A stretch of DNA of 64,000 bases, from the NCBI GenBank assembly GCA_035578905.1, contig JAQJVL010000160.1:248001-312000 (forward strand). Direction: 5' to 3'. Made by a program: the position numbers and the translations under genes. The notes under the pieces were generated by a model. It saw only the letters and a list, made by a program, of their open reading frames with translations. It was not told the origin of the DNA and searched no databases. Shown one piece after another: positions 58,675 through 64,000 of this stretch. Each line of letters starts with the position of its first letter. Position 1 is the stretch's first letter. Source of the stretch: Stictocephala bisonia (lineage: Eukaryota; Arthropoda; Insecta; Hemiptera; Membracidae).

Positions 58675-58809
58675 TACCTTGAAATATGTTTTGTCATTTT
58701 TTGGAAATTTGGTAACTGTGGTAATTGAAACTGAGAATCGGAAATAGATTTTCTGGAATCTATATCGGAATCGATACAATTTTTGAATCGACACATCCCT
58801 AATTATATT

Positions 58810-59901
58810 GATTGTAACATGTTCCTTTCTTTATAAAATATGATAACTTACTATTACAACGTTAGTATCGTGAAAAATAATTATATGTTAAAAATAAGTT
58901 TATTCAAATTTTAGCACCATACATCTTAAATCATAAGGGTATCTAGATAATTTAAGAGACAAAAGGAATAGACAATATTGGCAAATACCTATATCAATAT
59001 ACAAATAAATTTCCTTTTCATTCCAAAAATATAATTATTATTTTATTTATTTATTTTTCATGTGATATGCTAAAACATAAATAAGAACTCAAAATAATTA
59101 ATTAAATTTTTAGACTAAGTAGTTAACCAAAATTGGTAATTGTAAATTATTGAAGTAATTCTAATAAATTAATTTATTTTTCAGCATTTTTCGTTTTGGT
59201 TCAGAAACATGAAAAAACTTAGCCCACACAAAATGATTATATACACTATTACTAGTACAATATTCTATATGATGTCAAAAGAGCAATATATATCACTTAT
59301 CATAAATACACAGAATCATGACTAGTGTAAAAGTAGTATAGATAATTTCTGCACAGTAACTCTAGTTCCATGATTTAATTCATAGATGACTTGACATATA
59401 GAAAATACTAGTAAAACTGTCTATAACTGTGTTGATGATGTAACATCATCTCATGTGAATGGATCAATCTCATATACATCACACAATAATTAAAATAGAA
59501 CTAATCTAAACAAAACATATAAACCTAATAAGGATAAAAGATTATTTGGTAAATTAACAGTGCCATAAAAATTAAAATAAATAAAACAACTCTAGATTGC
59601 GTAAAAAGTAAAAAAAAAAATAAAAGTACAAAACAAAAAAAGCTAAAAGAGTATATGTCTATTAAATTTAAATAATAATTAAGGTATGAATTTAATATTT
59701 GGTTCCAAAATTAAAATTATCAAGGTTATGCTAGAATAAAAAATACTTTCCTGTCCTAGTGATTTTGTTCAAGAGAGAATGGAAAAATTGGCTCTAAAAA
59801 TAGAAAATAATAGTTTTAAAGCTTTTATTTAACTGTTGCTTTTAGAAAGTATTAATTCGATTTCCAAACATAAAAGACACAATATAAAATTTCTAAATTT
59901 A
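58810..59901. other. No gene seen
   Basis: Very AT-rich DNA with A runs near 59614 and 59635. Confidence 0.45.
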
Positions 59902-60115
59902 CTCGTAGGTTAGGATAAAAGGCACTAGGCCAGGAATTAGTATATTGGAGAAATAAGACATAAGCAAACTTACCTTAGAAGACAAGTTCACTAACACCAG
60001 AGTAGTAGTAACATACACAAAAGAATAACATAACACAAATTTTCAGTACCACTGGCACTTTCTTCAGGTGAGTAGAGAGAGTCTTAACTTGCTGATGTCC
60101 TATCTCTCCAATATA
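59902..60115 (-). repeat. Palindromic-armed element with hammerhead-like core, copy 3
   Basis: Bounded by a 9-bp direct repeat CTAAATTTA (59893-59901, 60116-60124). The left part carries the outer arm (CACTAGGCCAGGAATTAGTA) and TTACCTTAGAAGACAAGTTC; the right part ends at ATGTCCTATCTCTCCAATAT. The core is on the minus strand: CTGAAGA (complement of 60061-60067), a stem AGTGCC/GGTACT with loop AGT, and GAAA (complement of 60041-60044). In the direction of the core it starts at the same sequence (TATATTGGAGAGATAGG) as copy 1, so the ends are defined. Confidence 0.75.
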
Positions 60116-60124
60116 CTAAATTTA

Positions 60125-61018
60125 ATCCTAAAATCATTTAATACGTTTCTTGCAGTGGGCACTTCTGGTCTGAGCTTTCAGGCCTTTCCCTCCAATATTT
60201 ATGGCATTAGTTAGATCTAAAAGTTCTATCCAAATTTTAAGAAATGATCTTTATAACCAAAATTATATATAATTATTATACTTTGTTTAAATGTAACTTA
60301 CAATGGTAAGAAGTGAACCTTAAATGTTCTTTTATTATTATGATAAAATTTTATTTATTTACGAGCATTGTCAGTAAATTAAGGTCTCCAATACTTTTTC
60401 ACAAAGCAAACATCATTTTATTGCAACAAAATCACAGATTCTTTTTCAACCTAGACCCCGACATTCAAAATGCATTTTTCGATTTGCTACATAAGCTTTT
60501 ACAAACTTGCATCATGACACAACCCGCCGACTCATGCAGTACTGAATTAATTTCATTCAGTTAAGAATTTCATTCCCCTCAGGTGTTGTTTCAAGTTGGA
60601 CAAAAAATAGGAGTCAATGGGGACTGAATGAAGGATAGGTTAATAATCATTATCTGAACCTGACAATGAAATCTGTCATGGTTAAAGGGGACCATTAAAA
60701 TCTAATCCCAAACCACAATTCACACCTGGTATGAGTGTTGATTTTCCTTTCCATCGTTAACGGCTGCTACACAAAGACTGAGCATTGTAGAGAAGTGGGG
60801 ACCAGCCAGAATAGTGGTGAGGGAAGCAAGGAATACAGCAATGTTGTCATATTTACCCTATCTCTGTTGCAACGGGAGCTTGTACGAGACCTTAACTTAC
60901 GAAAAACCCTCATTTTTCTAATACACTGATCATCAAGTAATGGGCAAATATGAATTTTGAATGAGAAATATAAGTTAAGATGAGCGACTAGTTATTGTTA
61001 CAAACTAAGGCCGACTAT
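60125..61018. other. No gene seen
   Basis: Mixed composition. An 83-codon frame (60313-60564) and a 64-codon frame (60735-60929) show no recognisable motif. Confidence 0.4.
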
Positions 61019-61128
61019 TCTTTAGAAAGTGTCATTAATTAATAGCCCAATGACAAATAAAACAGCCAGTGGTTATTGGCTAATCCCTTTCAAAAGTTAT
61101 TACTCTCTGGATTGGGATTGAGCTGAGA
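61019..61128. repeat. Dispersed repeat, pair with 42.4 kb
   Basis: Matches 42360-42490 over TTTAGAAAGTGTCATTAATT, AATAGCCCAATGACAAAT and GAGCTGAGAACCTAA. Confidence 0.65.
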
Positions 61129-61455
61129 ACCTAATGAATATTATTTTTTTCAATTCAGTAAAAATAATTATCAGGAATAACATAAGATATTTCTTGCTTT
61201 ATCTTTTTAATCTGAGGATAATTTTGTAATGTTAAAATACATATGTTTGTAAATAGATATCTTATTTCATAGACTTAGTGGCCAATTCATTAGTAATAAC
61301 TAAAGTTTCTGGTAACGACTGTGTTAAGGTGTTTTTTACAATATTTACATCACCACATGTTTCGCCCATTCTTGTTTATTTATTAGTTTTAGTTATTAGC
61401 AATTGCTTTCACATTATTAACCAGTACCTATTTTCAAATAAAATTAAGTGCTTAA

Positions 61456-62495
61456 CCCTCCAAGTGGCGGTCAGAAACACTCTCAGTGGCGGGCTAATTA
61501 GAGTGAATTTGCATACCGCGACTAAAAGGTTCGTATAAAAGTTTCAAGTAATCAAAATAGGTCATATTATATATCAAATTAAAGCTTATAACATGCACAA
61601 CATAATAATAACATAGTGGAAGTACTTACCAAAAATTGGAGTGAATAATCTTGTGTTCAAAATAAAAAATGTTTTTTCCAAAAAAGTATTTTTTTAGAGT
61701 GCCCAATTAGAGTACATGTCGAAAATTGATACAACAAAAGTGAGATAGCCATTTTTTTCTAAATGTTATTGTGAACAAGAAAATGTATAGTTTGTCCATA
61801 CTACTATATATAATAAAAACACAAAAAAATAATAAAAGAACTATGTACACAAATCTTTTTCAACTGCTTCAGTCGGAGTTAGACACATCTGCTACTCTCT
61901 TCTTCTTTCCAGGCCTAAGAGGCCTCCAATAATGCTCTAAATATGGAAAACATTCCCTGTGCACTCCACAGTTGCATGGTAGGCACCAAAAATGGCTTTT
62001 GCCCCTTTTTTATGCCCACAAACAACACACAGTCTCTCACTGCGTCCAGGTAAGTGTGCTATCTTGTGTTCAGCGTCTCCAGATGGTTCAGGAGCTGGTA
62101 CAGGGGGGAGATTTTGATTTCTATGGGGCTCTACTAAGCTACATACAACTTCTGATAAGTAGTCCTTTCTTGGTAAGGGATTGTCAGAGTTTTTGGAGTA
62201 TAAAATGTAAGAGTTTAGGAGAGACAAGTCGACTAGATTCGTAAAGAGTCTCTTCCAGTATTTCTTTCTTGTCCTTGAGCAAGAAACATGCTATATAGAC
62301 TTATCACTAGTACTATATAAAATTATACTTCAGAATCTGCTTTTTCATTTAATATAATCCGCAATGCGTTTTGGACACCTATGAGCCATTTAAACACGTA
62401 AACAAAAAAGGCTTACGTTGATAGACGCTGTAGCGTCTCTGCCACTTTGCGGAAGGGGGAGATAGACGCTACAGCGTCTTACGCCACCTGGAGAG
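61456..62495 (-). mobile_element. piggyBac derivative, 1040 bp
   Basis: TTAA on both sides (61452-61455, 62496-62499). Ends CCCTCCAAGTGGCG and, inverted, CTCTCCAGGTGGCG. Near the right end are two hairpins, AGACGCTGTAGCGTCT (about 62423) and AGACGCTACAGCGTCT (about 62464), whose sequences are complements of each other. It keeps the 3' end of the transposase gene and has lost the rest. Confidence 0.88.
61869..62280 (-). pseudogene. piggyBac transposase C-terminal end
   Basis: Reads KYWKRLFTNLVDLSLLNSYI, then DNPLPRKDYLSEVVCSLV and SERLCVVCGHKKGAKAIFG, the end of the catalytic domain and the start of the Cys-rich DNA-binding domain. After a one-base shift at the T run at about 62000, the frame continues CLPCNCGVHRECFPYLEHYW and RPLRPGKKKRVADVSNSD, stop at 61869-61871. 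So the Cys pattern CxxC...CxxCxC...C is all present but split over two frames. Confidence 0.85.
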
Positions 62496-62499
62496 TTAA

Positions 62500-63714
62500 T
62501 ATATATTTTGTAGATACCAAGTTTCTGTTAAAAAATCTATTAATATCAACTAAGGACAGTAAAAGTCTGTATCAAACACAGCTGGAGTTAAACTCGATGG
62601 AGAGTTGAGATTTATTAAAAAATATGCAAGTTCTAAAGTATATTGACACTTTAATTGAAATTAGATTTGTCATATCTATCCTTCATCAAAGTTATATGAA
62701 TACCAGTTGGAACACATTCCAGTAAAAGGTTCCATAAAACGTCTTGCCTTTAAAACACTTCAGAGAGACTGTTTCATGCCATGTGTTTTTAAAATGGCAT
62801 GAAGAAACTCCTACAGATTCATTGCCATTACAGCACCAGGAAATATCTGCTGTGCCCGGCAGACTAATTTAAGTTATACTATTTCAATATATGTTATGTT
62901 AATAATTTTAAGATGATTTGATTGTTTTGACACTATTACATAGTGCATCACTGTCACAATAAAGATTTTTGGATTGTTTGATTTGCCAGTCTAACCTCTT
63001 TATTTTCATCGTTGTTAAATAAATCTCTATGCCAATTTTTCACGTTATAAAATTTCTTCTTGAACAAAATCATGTACACAAAAAGAAGTGACAAAATTCA
63101 AAGAAAACGGAATGTCATTAAAATAGGAAAAACAATTTTTTTTCAAATATTGAAGAACCGAGGAATCTTCTAAGCAAAGAATATGGCACTTAAATACACT
63201 AAAAATACTTAATACTTAATTTATTAAAGTACAGACTAGAAATTTGACTGGTGCAATGGTATGGCTGAGATCTCAACATGAAAATAAAATAATCACAATA
63301 AAGGCACATACAAAAAAGTATTATTTTTAATTGACTAAAACAATTAAGACAATTATTATAGTGAAAATATATAAAATAATATTTTAATTGTTTAGTTTCT
63401 CAAGTTTTTTAAACTTACTAAAAATATAAATTTGAAATTTAAAAACTACTTCTTTGGTTTTAAAGTTAAAATATAATATGATACAAAATATCACATAAGT
63501 AAAATAATTATTTGTACAATTTAGAAGATTACACCTTTGAATGTTTGAATCTGACTGTACATCAAAACATTTCTTTGAATATATATTTTTGCTATTAAAA
63601 TTTTAAATTTCTGATATTTTCAATATTAAAACAGTATTATATATTGAGGCAATAATAAAATATAATATAAAATAGAATTTATATAATAAACCCAAGAGCT
63701 TATGATTGAGAGTG
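62500..63714. other. No gene seen; possible 3' UTR at right
   Basis: AT-rich. If the minus-strand exon at 63715 is real, its 3' UTR extends leftward here; no clear AATAAA was located on the minus strand close by. Confidence 0.35.
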
Positions 63715-63829
63715 CTACTGGAGGGAACAGATGGTGGAGGTTTCTCCTCGCAGATCCATCGAAGCAGCTCGCCTTTTAATAGCTTCCAAGTATACTTCTC
63801 GGTTAAACAAACCAGCTGCCAGTGGAATA
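63715..63829 (-). CDS. Possible last exon of an unidentified gene
   Basis: Minus strand: acceptor CACTTGAATTTTTCAG, then (phase 2, so one base completes a codon) IPLAAGLFNREVYLEAIKRR then AASMDLRGETSTICSLQ and TAG (complement of 63715-63717). The residue pattern and codons look coding rather than random, and the sequence is GC-richer than its surroundings. The overlapping 79-codon frame on the same strand reads through without a splice site and is less protein-like. A second stretch upstream, after TCTCTCCTAACAG near 63933 (FKERASISLIDIIAKQLALQ), may be another exon or an alternative terminal exon. I do not recognise the protein. Confidence 0.4.
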
Positions 63830-64000
63830 CTGAAAAATTCAAGTGTTTGAGTTAATAATTAACTGAAGAGCCAGCTGTTTCGCGATAATGTCAATCAATG
63901 AAATTGAAGCCCGTTCCTTGAATCTGTTAGGAGAGATAAGAGATGATATTTAACATGAGCTTTGATTTTAACTGAATATTGTCCACTTTTATTAGTACAA

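Larger units (their letters stand above)
56530..58801. mobile_element. Non-autonomous hAT element, 2272 bp
   Basis: Perfect 8-bp target duplication ATTATATT (56522-56529 and 58802-58809). Terminal inverted repeats TAGGGATGGGTCAATTC on the left and TAGGGATGTGTCGATTC inverted on the right, each followed by further CGATTCC-type subterminal repeats. No transposase frame in the interior. A pogo-type MITE is nested near its right end. Confidence 0.92.

Overview
This is an AT-rich, intron-rich, transposon-laden animal nuclear contig, almost certainly from an insect. The only host gene I can name is a cytohesin (steppke-type Arf guanine nucleotide exchange factor). The repeats are of arthropod type: mariner, Tigger/pogo, PIF/Harbinger, hAT, piggyBac, several LINE families and a Penelope-like element. 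A hemimetabolous insect with a large genome is likely, but the species cannot be read from the sequence. No CRISPR, operon or bacterial feature is present. | Layout. 1-8.4 kb: mostly anonymous AT-rich DNA with a tandem repeat, a large fold-back repeat and a 5'-truncated LINE (5.6-6.9 kb, minus). 8.4-33.8 kb: the plus-strand cytohesin gene. Eight exons with GT-AG borders and matching phases encode 365 residues: the end of the coiled coil, the whole Sec7 domain, the PH domain and the polybasic tail, up to the stop at 32577. The first coding exon (about 34 residues) is not recognisable here. Its introns hold a decayed copy of part of a Sec7 exon, two LINEs lying head to tail, a mariner, a piggyBac-type MITE, a TA-flanked MITE, a tRNA-derived SINE, a 5 x 53-bp minisatellite and a 365-bp pyrimidine tract. 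| 34.8-39.4 kb: a minus-strand RTE-like LINE bounded by a 16-bp target duplication. It is split in its reverse transcriptase by a minisatellite plus an inverted second copy of 1128 bp of itself. About 0.4 kb of its 3' flank recurs, with its 3' end, in the last cytohesin intron, which looks like a 3' transduction. 39.7-40.2 kb: a Penelope-like 3' fragment with inverted ends. | 43.3-49.1 kb: a three-level nest. A PIF/Harbinger element (5784 bp, 3-bp duplication) contains a 1044-bp hAT-type MITE and a 2331-bp Tigger element whose transposase is open except for one frameshift. 49.1-64 kb: a probable piggyBac fossil, a fold-back MITE, a 2272-bp non-autonomous hAT with a perfect 8-bp target duplication and a nested pogo MITE, and a 1040-bp piggyBac derivative. 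At the right edge there may be the last exon of an unidentified minus-strand gene. | The most unusual signal is a small repeat family (15.6, 30.4 and 59.9 kb) carrying a hammerhead-like core: CTGAAGA, a short stem, then GAAA. A similar arrangement occurs in the Penelope-like fragment. All motif and homology calls were made by eye; no database search was run.
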